NCBI GenBank assembly: GCA_029202385.1
Contig: CP119314.1
Span: 4,701,001 to 4,765,000, forward strand
Length of the DNA: 64,000 bases
Origin: Candidatus Sphingomonas phytovorans
GTDB lineage: Bacteria; Pseudomonadota; Alphaproteobacteria; Sphingomonadales; Sphingomonadaceae
Direction of reading: 5' to 3'
Each line of letters begins with the position of its first letter. Position 1 is the stretch's first letter. This document shows positions 1 to 8,703 of the stretch, one piece after another. The notes under the pieces are model-generated. The model worked only from the letters and a program-made list of their open reading frames with translations, was not told the DNA's origin and ran no database searches. A program made the translations under genes and the position numbers.

Positions 1-1
1 C

Positions 2-580
2 AGTACACAGACCCACAAGCTGCTCGTCCAGTCCCGTGCGACACAGGCTGTCATCCAGGCGATCGAGAAGGAGGCGCTGAACCGCATCAAGGAGAAGGTG
101 CGGCAGGCTACGAATCTGAAGATCGCGAAGCTGGTCCCGGGCGAGCAACTCCAAGTGGTCCGCATCGGCAAGTCACTTGAACTCTCGTCGCGCAACCTCG
201 CCCGAAAGGACAACGTCAGCGAGGGTCAGAGCCTTTCAATCGCATACGCCTTTCTGGCCAGTCTCTTCGAGACCGCGACGCACCGGCTACCTTTCGTAAT
301 CGACAGTCCCGCGATACCGCTCGACAGCGAGATGAGGCGCGAGGTGATCAAGGTGGTGCCGGAGCTCTTCGAGCAGACGATCATGTTCGTCATCTCAACG
401 GAGCGAAAGGACTTCGCGGAGAGGTTCTACGGGCGCGACGGAGCGCGGTTCATCACCCTCGTCCGCGGACCCGATGGATCGGTCGATCCGCGTGAAGGCC
501 AGACCGAGTTCGATGAGTTTCAAGATGAGGATGACGCGATAATCGAGACGCCGGCTACCTCAGAGGCAAGCGCTATATGA
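2..580 (+). CDS. C-terminal end of an SMC/ABC-type AAA ATPase (5' partial)
   Basis: The frame is open from the first bases of the window, so this is the 3' end of a longer gene; the in-frame GTG at 98 is probably internal. The first 40 or so residues are charged and helical, like the end of a coiled-coil arm. They are followed by an ABC-type signature (SEGQSLSIAYAFLASLF) and a Walker B/D-loop-like segment (LPFVIDSPAIPLD), then a switch-like strand (MFVISTER). This is the layout of the C-terminal head half of SMC/Rad50/DndD-type ATPases. The acidic tail overlaps the next gene by ATGA. With a DGQHR protein downstream, a defence or DNA-modification role is plausible (inference). The Walker A half lies outside the window, so the exact family cannot be fixed. 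Confidence 0.75.
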   Translation, partial: STQTHKLLVQSRATQAVIQAIEKEALNRIKEKVRQATNLKIAKLVPGEQLQVVRIGKSLELSSRNLARKDNVSEGQSLSIAYAFLASLFETATHRLPFVIDSPAIPLDSEMRREVIKVVPELFEQTIMFVISTERKDFAERFYGRDGARFITLVRGPDGSVDPREGQTEFDEFQDEDDAIIETPATSEASAI

Positions 581-1173
581 CATTGCGGCGACCCAGAGGG
601 ATGAAAGAGTACTTCAGGGACGTGCAGGGCCGAACTGATGCCGGTGCCCGGTTCGAGACGGACTTCGAGCAGTTCTACCTCTGTCTCATGGTCGGATTGG
701 AGGATGGAAGGCTGGCGCCTGAATCAGAGCTCGAACCGGCCGAATTCACCAAGGACTACACCGCCCCGTTCCAGCCTTTCGCCCCAGTACTGGCGGGACT
801 GCTGGTCGACGCGCAGTTGCGACGGCAGGACATTCCGCGAACGAAGGAGAGCCTGCAGCAGGAGGTCTCCAACCTCATCGACGTCGGCAATACGAGCACG
901 AGGCTGAACCCCGACGCCACGAAACTACTCAGCCGCTATGCCGCCCGGGGCTTCACATTGATCCAGGCCGCCATCCCAAAGCCCCGTACGCTCGAGGATT
1001 TCCTCGTCGCATACCATCTGCGCTGGAGTGGTCAGGTCGGCGATCCATCGATTGCCCAGGAACCCTCCTCGTCCGTTGAAACCGTTAACGAGGTCGTAGC
1101 GGCCGGCGGTGAACTGCGCGTAGTGGGCGATGATCCGCCAACCACGAATGACGCCTCGGCAGAAGCCCAGTAG
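577..1173 (+). CDS. Hypothetical protein coupled to the ATPase
   Basis: 198 residues, starting at an ATG that overlaps the ATPase stop (ATGA), so the two are probably translationally coupled and functionally linked. I do not recognise the family. It is soluble, with no signal peptide or membrane segment. The first 150 residues are a well-ordered mixed helical sequence and the last 45 or so are low-complexity and acidic, probably disordered. Its position directly after an SMC-like ATPase suggests a small partner subunit, as is common in two-component ATPase systems, but this is inference from context only. Confidence 0.65.
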   Translation: MTLRRPRGMKEYFRDVQGRTDAGARFETDFEQFYLCLMVGLEDGRLAPESELEPAEFTKDYTAPFQPFAPVLAGLLVDAQLRRQDIPRTKESLQQEVSNLIDVGNTSTRLNPDATKLLSRYAARGFTLIQAAIPKPRTLEDFLVAYHLRWSGQVGDPSIAQEPSSSVETVNEVVAAGGELRVVGDDPPTTNDASAEAQ

Positions 1174-1288
1174 GGGCGCTTAATCGGCAGACGCCGCGCG
1201 AAACGCACTACGCCGATCGCGAACCGTCCGGACATTCGGCATGTCAGAGAAAACGCGTCGTCCGGTTGCCGTATGATCGGGGCTGTGC

Positions 1289-1858
1289 ATGATGAGACCG
1301 AATACCTTCGACGGGGATGACATGTACGAAGAAATGGAGGCGAGGCCGGTTCCGCCCGCTTGGAAAGTGCTTCACAGGCGATGGACGCGGCCGAACAAGC
1401 AGCTGTCCTTCTGGACGTTCCTGCTCGTGGGTATCGTAGTCCTCGGTGGACTGGCGGTGTGGATCGAGGGCTACCGCTACTTTAACTTCGTTCCGACCGA
1501 TAAGCAGTCGTCTGCAGACCGCGCGCCTCTACAACTTGCGCTAGCGACTGCAGGCCTCGCCGTGGCGGGACCTGCGGCGATGCAGCTGCTCTACAGTAGA
1601 GACAAGCTCGCGATCGTCACCGCTATCCTGCTATTCACCGTCGAAATGATCTCCGCAATGTACCTGATGGTGTTTGGCGTTCCAAAGGACTGCGGCACCA
1701 TAGTCGGCGGTGTCACCTGTGTCGGGATCGCGATCGTCGCTTGGGTTCTGGCCAATGGCGAGGACGACATCTTCCAGGACGATGTCCCCAACGATGTGCC
1801 GGCCGGTGGGGATCCGATGCGTCACCTGCCGGGCGGCCCCGCTCCGGCGAAAGTCTAG
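1289..1858 (+). CDS. Four-helix membrane protein
   Basis: 189 residues with a soluble N-terminal stretch of about 40 residues and four predicted transmembrane segments: near residues 40-60 (FWTFLLVGIVVLGGLAVWI), 75-95, 105-130 and 135-155. It ends in an acidic, Gly/Pro-rich cytoplasmic-looking tail. A second possible start lies at 1321. It is 115 bp after the previous gene and ends 3 bp before the DGQHR gene, so the latter two are surely co-transcribed. No family is recognised. A membrane protein in a putative defence operon could be an effector or anchor (inference). Confidence 0.6.
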   Translation: MMRPNTFDGDDMYEEMEARPVPPAWKVLHRRWTRPNKQLSFWTFLLVGIVVLGGLAVWIEGYRYFNFVPTDKQSSADRAPLQLALATAGLAVAGPAAMQLLYSRDKLAIVTAILLFTVEMISAMYLMVFGVPKDCGTIVGGVTCVGIAIVAWVLANGEDDIFQDDVPNDVPAGGDPMRHLPGGPAPAKV

Positions 1859-1861
1859 ACC

Positions 1862-3158
1862 ATGTCGACGATATACCCGCTGCAAGTACCAGCTCTCAGG
1901 GTCGATCAACCCGTAGGCACTTTCTTCGCGGTCGTACTGAAGGCCCGCACCCTCCTCGATGTCGCCTACAGCGACGTCGTCAGCGCCAGGCGAGAGTCGG
2001 GCGGAGGCAGCTACGAGGTCGATGGCGCCCAGCGCTTATCGGATCCGCGGCGTCTGGACGCCATCGCCCGGTACATCAACCGCATCGACGCGACCTTCCC
2101 GAGCGCCATAATCCTAGCCGCCAACATGGTACGGTCCGACGGGCGCGTCGAAGGCGACATCGACACGGACGAGTCCGAGGAAGGCGATGAGGCGAAGGAG
2201 GACGAAGAACTCAAGCGCCGCTGGCAGGTGAAGGCTGCCGCGGTGCTTGACGCTGACGGAGAAGAGATCGGGGCCACTTACTCGCTGTTGATCCCTGGAC
2301 CTGAAAAGTTGGCTGCGGTCATCGACGGACAGCATCGACTGTTCGCGTTCGCCAAAGCTGATCCGCGGCACCTGGACGAGGATCTGCTCTGTTCCGTTTT
2401 CATTGATCTGCCGAAGTCGATGCAGGCCACGATCTTCGCTACGATTAACTCGAACCAGAAGGCTGTCGACAAGAGCCTTACGTACGAACTGTTCGGTTAC
2501 AACCTTTCCGATGAACCCGAGGATCAGTGGAGCCCGGAGAAGCTGGCCGTCTTCCTGTCGCGTCGCATTGCGACAGATCCGGACTCGGCCATGCGGGGGG
2601 CGTGTCGCTGTGGCCCCGGTAAACGACTTCGCCACCGCCGCGATGGTGCGCAATTCGGATATGAAGCTCTCGTTCGCGGTCATCGTTGGGGGCATCCTGC
2701 GGATGATCAGCTCAAATCCGAAGGAGGACGCCAACAAGCTCAAACTGCGTGCCGGCTCGACAAGGTCCGTTCTTTCGCCAGGCAAGCCGCCGCTCCGGTC
2801 GGTCTACCTGAAGGGCAATGACGCCTTCATCTATGGAGCGACGCGGAATTTCCTCAACGCCTGCGACGAGCTATTCTGGATTCCCGCTCCAGCGAATTCC
2901 TTCATCCGGAAGACCGTGGGCGTGCAGGCGCTCTTCGATGTGTTCAGGGAGATAGCTGGCACCATGCTCGGCACCGGCGACATGACCAAAAATGCCTTCG
3001 TCGCAGCTCTCCAACCGGCAGCGGCGGTCGATTTTGCAAACGCCCACTTCAACGATGCGTCTGGCTCGAACAGGACACGTATCCGACGCATCATCCGTGC
3101 GCGGCTTGGCTTAATCGGGGTCGATGACCTGCCCGACGCGGATAAGCAGTTCGTATAG
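1862..3158 (+). pseudogene. DGQHR-domain (DndB-like) protein, single-base frameshift
   Basis: The frame from 1862 carries the hallmark DGQHRLFAF motif (Asp155) followed by a NSNQKAVDKSL segment, both typical of the DGQHR/DndB family of DNA-modification-associated proteins. Family similarity then stops at Met244 and continues one base later in another frame (VAVAPVNDF... to the stop at 3158). The break coincides with a run of six G at 2595-2600. With five G the text reads Met-Arg-Gly-Arg-Val-Ala and restores an unbroken protein of about 431 residues. It is therefore a one-base insertion: a true inactivating mutation, phase variation at a G tract, or a sequencing error. An acidic linker near residues 95-120 precedes the motif. 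The gene follows the membrane protein by 3 bp. Confidence 0.75.
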
Positions 3159-3588
3159 TCTCACGCGCGCTTCCCAGGCTTATTTACCTTAAGTCTCACC
3201 ACGATCTTTCCGCTGAACTGCTGATTCGCCTTATGCATGCCGTTCAATTGCGATGAACGGATGTCCGCTTCCGGGAGACGGCAAAAGGGAGTTGAGTGTC
3301 GGAATGTGGGTCTTCGTAGCTCCGGCGGGTCGCTGAACGAATGTCCGCATTGGTCATCAGGCTGCCCGAAACCTGCCTGTCGGAAATCGGCCCCCTATCG
3401 GACGCTTTGTGTTCCTCGCTCTCGGCTGATTTCTCGGCTGATTTTCTGCATTCGGCGCGGGTTCGTGTCCTGATTTTTGATAGGGGCCACGTTGGGACCA
3501 CGGTCGGTCATGGCGTGAAATAATCGCGCAATATCAAATTAGTAGATAGCTGATGCGAGTCCTGTAAGCGCACCAGTCCATAACGCGG
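3159..3588. other. Non-coding stretch after the island
   Basis: About 430 bp without a credible gene. Two short similar direct repeats (GAACGGATGTCCGCTT near 3253 and GAACGAATGTCCGCAT near 3335) are the only structure noticed. The open frames here have no recognisable composition. It probably marks the edge of the mobile island. Confidence 0.4.
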
Positions 3589-3726
3589 ATGCCCCAGAAA
3601 GCCGTAGAAATCTGTGGTAAAATGGCTCGCGTCGGTCCTACGAAATCTCATTATGTTCCATGGTGGCCCACTCAAAGTGGACCCCGAATCGGTGGACCAC
3701 GATCGAGCCAGGAGGCGTGCTCCACC

Positions 3727-4401
3727 ATGCTTGCGAATGTGCAGATTCGCGCGTTGAAACCCCGAGCGCGTTCTTACGAGGTTCCAGACTCGGAAGGGCT
3801 GTTCGCCGCGCGACAGCAGGAGTTGCATGCCCGCGACTATGGCCCTGACCTGGCGAAGATCCTCGAACAGCATGAGAGAGTGAGGACGGCGATCCTGACC
3901 CTCAACGGGCGCCCGGCCATGGTGCTCACACCGGAGTTGATCGCCTCGCAGATCGAGGAGGCGGGAGAGCAAGGGCGTGCAGCCGGCCATCAGGCATGGT
4001 CGCAGGCGCGGCACGATCTCACCAACGCCGTCCGGTCGCTGGACGAGATCGTAGCCTCCGCGTTCGCTGCTGAGAGGCTGTGGATCGCCGGAGCCGCGAC
4101 AGCGGCGCTGATCGCCGGGTTCGTATTCGGCGCGGTCGTTCCAGCCCGGATCGCTCAGGCTGCGCCCGAACGCTGGCACTGGCCGGAATCCCGGGCGGCA
4201 AGCGAGCTTGGGCGAGACGGGTGGCAGGCAGGGATGCGGTTGCTTGAGGTTGCCGACCCGCCGCGTCTGCGGGCGTTGATCGAGGCTGACCGCTTATCGA
4301 GCGATAACGAGAAAGCCCTATCGGATTGCCGGTCGCGAGTGGGCAAGACAGGCAAGATCGAGTGCCCCGTCACGGTGCGAAAAGGGGGCAGTAACTATTG
4401 A
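3727..4401 (+). pseudogene. Chimera: integrase N-terminus joined to a DUF6118-like C-terminus
   Basis: From the ATG at 3727 the first 25 or so residues (MLANVQIRALKPRARSYEV) match the start of DUF4102-type tyrosine integrases. From about 3805 onward the sequence is unrelated to integrases and resembles the C-terminal two thirds of DUF6118 proteins, which are encoded on conjugative plasmids and integrative elements: a helical region, one membrane segment (AATAALIAGFVFGAVVPA) and a conserved tail with two cysteines (DCRSRVGKTGKIECPVTV). Neither parent is complete, so it is most likely a recombination scar. The open frame extends upstream to 3589 through sequence that looks like mobile-element end DNA. 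A functional fusion cannot be excluded. Confidence 0.6.
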
Positions 4402-4482
4402 TCAGCGCGGATGAAGGCTTTGCGTTCAATGTTATTGCCCCATCGGACGTTGATTCTTGCCGAATCATGCCGCGCGAAATAC

Positions 4483-4510
4483 ATAGGTCGTGAACCCATA
4501 ACCGGGAACC
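4483..4510 (+). repeat. Copy 1 of a 28-bp dispersed repeat
   Basis: The sequence ATAGGTCGTGAACCCATAAC continuing to 4510 recurs at 5996-6023 in the same orientation with 24 of 28 positions identical. Both copies lie in gene-poor, mobile-looking DNA, suggesting related insertion-sequence ends. Confidence 0.55.
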
Positions 4511-4590
4511 GCTGCCAATTGCCCAATTCTGTCGAAGAAGTCGATGATGGGCGCAATCTGATTGGTGGCTTGAAGCGGAGCACGGCGAAG

Positions 4591-4631
4591 TTGCGGTTGC
4601 GGTTGCGGTTGCGGTTGCGGTTGCGGTTGCG
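4591..4631. repeat. (TTGCGG)n tandem repeat, almost 7 copies
   Basis: Six perfect copies of TTGCGG run from 4591 to 4626 and a seventh, incomplete copy (TTGCG) follows to 4631. The unit is a multiple of three, so length changes would add or remove dipeptides without changing frame. It lies in transposase debris. Confidence 0.9.
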
Positions 4632-5076
4632 CGATCGCAGGCGCGTGCCGTCCGGACAGACATAGCTGTCGTCCTCGCGATCGAAGGTGGAGGCAGAGCG
4701 GTCGTGGAGCGGTTTGCGTTCTAGGACCTTCATGACTTCGACGGGCGTACAACCGGCTAAGCAGAGAGAGGATGGCAGTGTTGGACAAGGCGGCCAAAGC
4801 CGCTGTCCGCTGCGGCGATGAGCCATGTTCTCTGGGGCATTGCTATCCCTGCCATCTCGGCCGCCGCGGCGGGGTCAGGCGCACCCCGCCTCGGTTCAGC
4901 GTGCCGTGGCCTTGGCCACGATGTGGCGGGAGTGAGCCGTCAAAAAACCGGGGGCTGATGTGCCAGTCATACGGATAGGCCTGCTCAGGCCAGAAATGTC
5001 GCCTGAGCTGCCAGGCAGGCTGGCGCCATGATCCGAGGCTTCGGACCACAGCGGCCTACCTTATTTCCGATCGGTT

Positions 5077-5784
5077 TCATCCAACTTTCTGGAAGCAATA
5101 ATTCGGGCCTTTCGCGACCAATTTGTAATCACTCCGCTCGAGCACCTCGACAGCTGCGCGGTGCGAGCCCCAGTCCGTGCCATCCGCCGAATCGTCGAAA
5201 ACGATGAAGCCACCAGGCACCAAAAAGCGATCGCAGTTTATAAAGTCCTGCCTGGATTGCTCATAAGTGTGGTCGCCATCGATATAGGCCATGGCGATCG
5301 GCCCACCCAGTTGGAACGAGCGGTTATGACTATCGATTTCGCGTAGTCCGCCAGCCCATTTATCGAAAAAACTATCGGAATATTCTTCAAAATGTAGCGG
5401 CGGTTCTCCCGGAGCGAATGTCCCGGTCGCGCTAAGAAACAATCGTTTCACATGCTCTCGATAGGCCGTAAAAGTTATCTGCGAATCGCCTACCGTTGTC
5501 GTAAAGTCCGCGCCTTCGAAGCGCCATGGGTCGGAGCTGATAATCTTGTTGGGAATGGCGGCTAGTTGCTTAATGCGTGCCATCACGACTGTCGACACGC
5601 CGCAGAAGGAGCCGATTTCAATAATAGGATCCTCCGTTGGGAGGTGGCGCATACAATGATTAATAAGACGGATGTTGCTATCGTCCAGCCAACCTGGAAT
5701 GGCCCAGCGACCCCATATTACTACAGCATCGCCTAGTACGGGGCTGACATCTTCGAGAACTTGTTCGGCTATAGGTTCAGGCAA
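5077..5784 (-). CDS. Class I SAM-dependent methyltransferase (Methyltransf_24 type)
   Basis: 235 residues. A glycine-rich motif I (IIEIGSFCGVSTVVMA, about residues 53-68) binds S-adenosylmethionine. A second landmark (AYIDGDHTYEQSRQDF) followed by LVPGGFIVFDD is characteristic of the Methyltransf_24/cephalosporin-hydroxylase-like group often found in polysaccharide clusters. The enzyme is cytoplasmic and probably methylates a sugar or nucleotide sugar, but the substrate cannot be told. It lies on the same strand as the glycosyltransferase genes at 6180-10100, separated by about 400 bp of mobile-looking DNA, so it may be the displaced last gene of that unit. Confidence 0.8.
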   Translation of the reverse strand: MPEPIAEQVLEDVSPVLGDAVVIWGRWAIPGWLDDSNIRLINHCMRHLPTEDPIIEIGSFCGVSTVVMARIKQLAAIPNKIISSDPWRFEGADFTTTVGDSQITFTAYREHVKRLFLSATGTFAPGEPPLHFEEYSDSFFDKWAGGLREIDSHNRSFQLGGPIAMAYIDGDHTYEQSRQDFINCDRFLVPGGFIVFDDSADGTDWGSHRAAVEVLERSDYKLVAKGPNYCFQKVG

Positions 5785-6179
5785 AGTTCAGCTCCCAACT
5801 ATCGCTATGCTTAACGCGTGTTATCGAGTGTAACAATTTTACACCTGTCACCGCAACCATCGGCAATATGCCGACGATCACAACAGGGCCGGTTCGGTTA
5901 CTTAACGCCCGGCAGGTCCACCTCCTACTCAAGCTCGCCGCAGGAAGCAAACCAAGATCTGCCGTGGAAATCACTGTTCCAGCCTACGTCATGCTATAGG
6001 TCGCGCACCCATAAACGGGATCCCAGAGCGGCGCATTTTTGATTCAGGGTCAACATGAGGGGTACTGATTCTGGGACTCGAAATATCGCTGCCTGTCGCG
6101 CTTGGATGAGCCGCTTGACGCATGGATAGCTGCGATTCTCCAAAAGGTCGGAATATCGCAACAGCTACATGGTGACGGT
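5785..6179. other. Gene-free stretch with insertion-sequence-like end
   Basis: No coding frame here is convincing. It holds the second copy of the 28-bp repeat, followed by sequence (GATTCTGGGACTCGAAAT near 6066) resembling insertion-sequence end DNA. It interrupts the minus-strand unit between the GT2 gene and the methyltransferase. Confidence 0.4.
5996..6023 (+). repeat. Copy 2 of the 28-bp dispersed repeat
   Basis: Matches 4483-4510 in direct orientation at 24 of 28 positions, in a gene-free stretch. Probably a remnant of an insertion-sequence end. Confidence 0.55.
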
Positions 6180-7718
6180 TCAAAAACAGCGGATTTCCCG
6201 CAGGCATACACCCAGCATGCGCGCGTCTCCCGTCTCGGGCGGGGGGGGCGCAGGCGGCTGGGGCTTCAGAACGATTTGATTGATTTGCGCCGACAGCCAC
6301 GGCGAAGTGGTACAGTCAATCTCGAACTCAAGCGCGCCACCGCGCTCGCATGTCGCGGTGGCAATCGGGACATCGTTTACCAGAAGCGATACGGTCTGAC
6401 GGCCGTCGGGCGTATGCGGATTACCTGTCATTATACACCGCAAAAACCGCGTGGTCGCAGATGCTTTAAGCCATAACTCCGAACGCGTACCCAGCGACCA
6501 TGTGTGCGTTTCTTCCGGCTGGGACCATCCTTCCCCCAGGATTTCCGCGATCACGGCAGCCGAGGATGTTCGGAAATACAGCGGAGATTCCGGCGAAACA
6601 TGCCACGAGGGTGGAGCAGCATTTTCGTGGAAGCTGAAAGAGCGGATGGCCAGATCGTCAGCGCGAGGGGCCAGCGTGATTATGCTGTCACCGGGCACGG
6701 TGCGATCGAGATTGATCTGCATACGGAACTCGGTAGCTGGTATACGCGACGTGCCGACAACGTCGTTTTCAAGCAGGACGCTGAGCGCTTGATCCGGTGT
6801 TGCATTGATGCCGGTGATATCGAGACGTCGACAAGGGCGTGCAGGCGACATGATTCGGGCACCCGCAGTGGAAATGCGATGGGTGCCTGCATCTACGTCA
6901 GCAGGGCCGGCCTGGCGAAATCCGGCAAGCCGGAGTCCCGTGAGATATGTTTGTGGATCGAAAGGACTGCGAACGCCGGGAAAGAAGAATTTATCGACGC
7001 GCTCTGGATAAGCACTGAATCGGCGATAAATAGACGCGCCCTCAAGCTTGGTCCTTTCTCCCATAGCAACCGAAAATCCTCCACCACGATAGCGGCAGAC
7101 GATCTCATCGACATATTGCATTTTAGCGCCGACATCGTGTGCGCGTAGCAAAAGGTCGTGATCGGCGCTGACAAGTAGCCGGGTATCGAATCGCAAATCG
7201 ACGAGAAGAGCTTTGCGGACGAAGGTTGCCTGGTGGCAGGGGATGGTTTCCAGCCATTCGACGTCGATCTCACCTTCGAACAATTGAGCGGCAATCTGCT
7301 CGAATCTCGCCGACCGCTTCAGCAACTCGATATGTCCATTCGTGTAGACATGATCACCATAGACGACGTCGGAATTGCCTTCGACAGATGTCATGATACG
7401 GCTGATCGCATCGGCCGAATTAAAGACGTCCCCCGCGTTCAGAAACAACACGAAATCGCGGGACGTCAGCTCGACAGCAGCATTCATCGCGTAATAAATA
7501 CCAGCATCCGGCTGAACAGAAAGAACATCTATCTTGTCCGCGTACCGCCGTAGTACAGCCTGCGTACCATCCCAACTACACCCATCGACCACAATCAGTT
7601 CTATGTTTTGATGTGTTTGCGCGAGAATGCTCTCCAGCGTCGGTGCCAACTCGTTCGCCGCGTTGAGCGTGGCGGTGACGACACTCACCCCCGGGCCGGA
7701 TCGACTGTTACTAAGCAT
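6180..7718 (-). CDS. GT2 glycosyltransferase with C-terminal beta-rich module
   Basis: 512 residues from the ATG at 7718, which overlaps the end of the preceding gene by 8 bp; frames extending further upstream run into that gene and look non-coding. Residues 10-220 are a GT-A fold family 2 domain: VSVVTATLNAANE, IELIVVDGCSWDGT, a QPDAGIYYAMNAA segment and FLNAGD as the DXD equivalent. Residues 290-512 are not catalytic and look like beta strands; the last 115 or so contain GEGWSQPEETHTWS and end in DARMLGVCLREI, nearly the same module as at the end of the GT4 at 13495-15030. It is the third gene of a tightly overlapping minus-strand unit and probably adds a sugar to the capsular repeat; donor and acceptor are unknown. 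Confidence 0.85.
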   Translation of the reverse strand: MLSNSRSGPGVSVVTATLNAANELAPTLESILAQTHQNIELIVVDGCSWDGTQAVLRRYADKIDVLSVQPDAGIYYAMNAAVELTSRDFVLFLNAGDVFNSADAISRIMTSVEGNSDVVYGDHVYTNGHIELLKRSARFEQIAAQLFEGEIDVEWLETIPCHQATFVRKALLVDLRFDTRLLVSADHDLLLRAHDVGAKMQYVDEIVCRYRGGGFSVAMGERTKLEGASIYRRFSAYPERVDKFFFPGVRSPFDPQTYLTGLRLAGFRQAGPADVDAGTHRISTAGARIMSPARPCRRLDITGINATPDQALSVLLENDVVGTSRIPATEFRMQINLDRTVPGDSIITLAPRADDLAIRSFSFHENAAPPSWHVSPESPLYFRTSSAAVIAEILGEGWSQPEETHTWSLGTRSELWLKASATTRFLRCIMTGNPHTPDGRQTVSLLVNDVPIATATCERGGALEFEIDCTTSPWLSAQINQIVLKPQPPAPPPPETGDARMLGVCLREIRCF

Positions 7719-8703
7719 GAACGAGCCTGTTATATGCAGCGTGGCGGATCGCCGAGGTGAAGGCGGCGGAATAATCGCCACTGCCCCAGCGGCTTCCATC
7801 ATCGGCAATGATGCTCGCCAACCGGGCACGGTCCTGTGCCCAACTCAAATGCCCGAATGAAGCTTTACGAAGTGCTGCGCGACGTATTGCTGCGATCTTG
7901 TCCTGATCGAGCTCAGGCAAACACGCCAGCGGGGCAACTGGATCATAAAAGATGCCAGAGGTTGATGGCGCCATGTAATCGCGCATCGCGGTCGTATCGG
8001 GCGATATGACGAGGCAGCCATTCGCCATGGCATCAATACTTTCCGTATCCAGGCCTTTTGCCGGAGGAGAGGAGAAGTGGATCGAACACTCCTCCTGCGA
8101 AGGAAGGGTTGTGACTATGCGAACATCGACCCCCTCTGACGGGCCGCTTCGCAATTCCAGCGCCTGTGGTCCGGCGTCCGGCGAGGCGAGGACGTTCAGG
8201 CTAGGAATTCCCAACGCGCGGCACAATGTGGTGATCATCTTGAGATTGATCCCATTTGTCCGCTCTCGGTCGACGAACCGAGCTGTTGGCGTCTTCGGCC
8301 GGAAATCGATGGTCGAAACGGGCAAAGGCTCCAGATAATATTGGAAATGCGAGGAAGCACAGCCCGTCCGCTGCAAAGCCTCGTGTTGGGTTCGTGTCAG
8401 CGCCAGGAACCGGCAGGACACGAATCCTCGCCAGTCAGCCTCGGCGATTGGCGGAAAACTGATATCCGGCACGATGAACGTGCGCGCGAGTGCCAGTGGC
8501 TGAACACTTCGGACCAGCGCGTCAGCTTGCCAGAAGATATGGCGATCAAAACTGCTCTTTTTTGCCTCTCCCAGAAAACACTCATCGAGCATTTCGCTGC
8601 GGGAGAAAGAAAGTTCCGCCACCTCTCCCAAGCCACGGACAACTTTTACAAAGCCTTCCGGCGGCGGCGTATCATTGATACTGACGAGACAAAGCTTCAA
8701 CAT
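7711..8703 (-). CDS. Glycosyltransferase, GT-B fold (family 1/4 like)
   Basis: 330 residues. Strong catalytic motifs are sparse, but the C-terminal half has the arrangement of GT-B retaining transferases: a late helix with SIDAMANGCLVISPDTTAMRD corresponds to the E-x7-E/sugar-nucleotide-binding loop, followed by the usual FYDP strand and C-terminal helix. The ATG at 8703 shares a base with the stop of the upstream lyase-like gene (TGATG), and its 3' end overlaps the GT2, so the three are one translationally coupled unit. The role is likely in assembly of capsule or exopolysaccharide side chains; substrate unknown. Confidence 0.7.
   Translation of the reverse strand: MLKLCLVSINDTPPPEGFVKVVRGLGEVAELSFSRSEMLDECFLGEAKKSSFDRHIFWQADALVRSVQPLALARTFIVPDISFPPIAEADWRGFVSCRFLALTRTQHEALQRTGCASSHFQYYLEPLPVSTIDFRPKTPTARFVDRERTNGINLKMITTLCRALGIPSLNVLASPDAGPQALELRSGPSEGVDVRIVTTLPSQEECSIHFSSPPAKGLDTESIDAMANGCLVISPDTTAMRDYMAPSTSGIFYDPVAPLACLPELDQDKIAAIRRAALRKASFGHLSWAQDRARLASIIADDGSRWGSGDYSAAFTSAIRHAAYNRLVHA

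Larger units (their letters stand above)
4395..4826 (-). pseudogene. Transposase remnant containing a hexamer repeat
   Basis: On the minus strand the segment around FDREDDSYVCPDGTRL resembles the region of IS1182/IS5-like transposases just before their cysteine-containing domain. It is followed at once by an Arg-Asn dipeptide run encoded by a 6-bp tandem repeat and then by other-frame transposase-like text. No complete transposase domain, start or inverted repeats could be found. I read it as decayed transposase DNA, with modest certainty about the family. Confidence 0.4.

Noticed and set aside
3508..4179. 223-codon minus-strand frame
   Set aside because: No recognisable motif and opposite the DUF6118-like tail, which does have family features.
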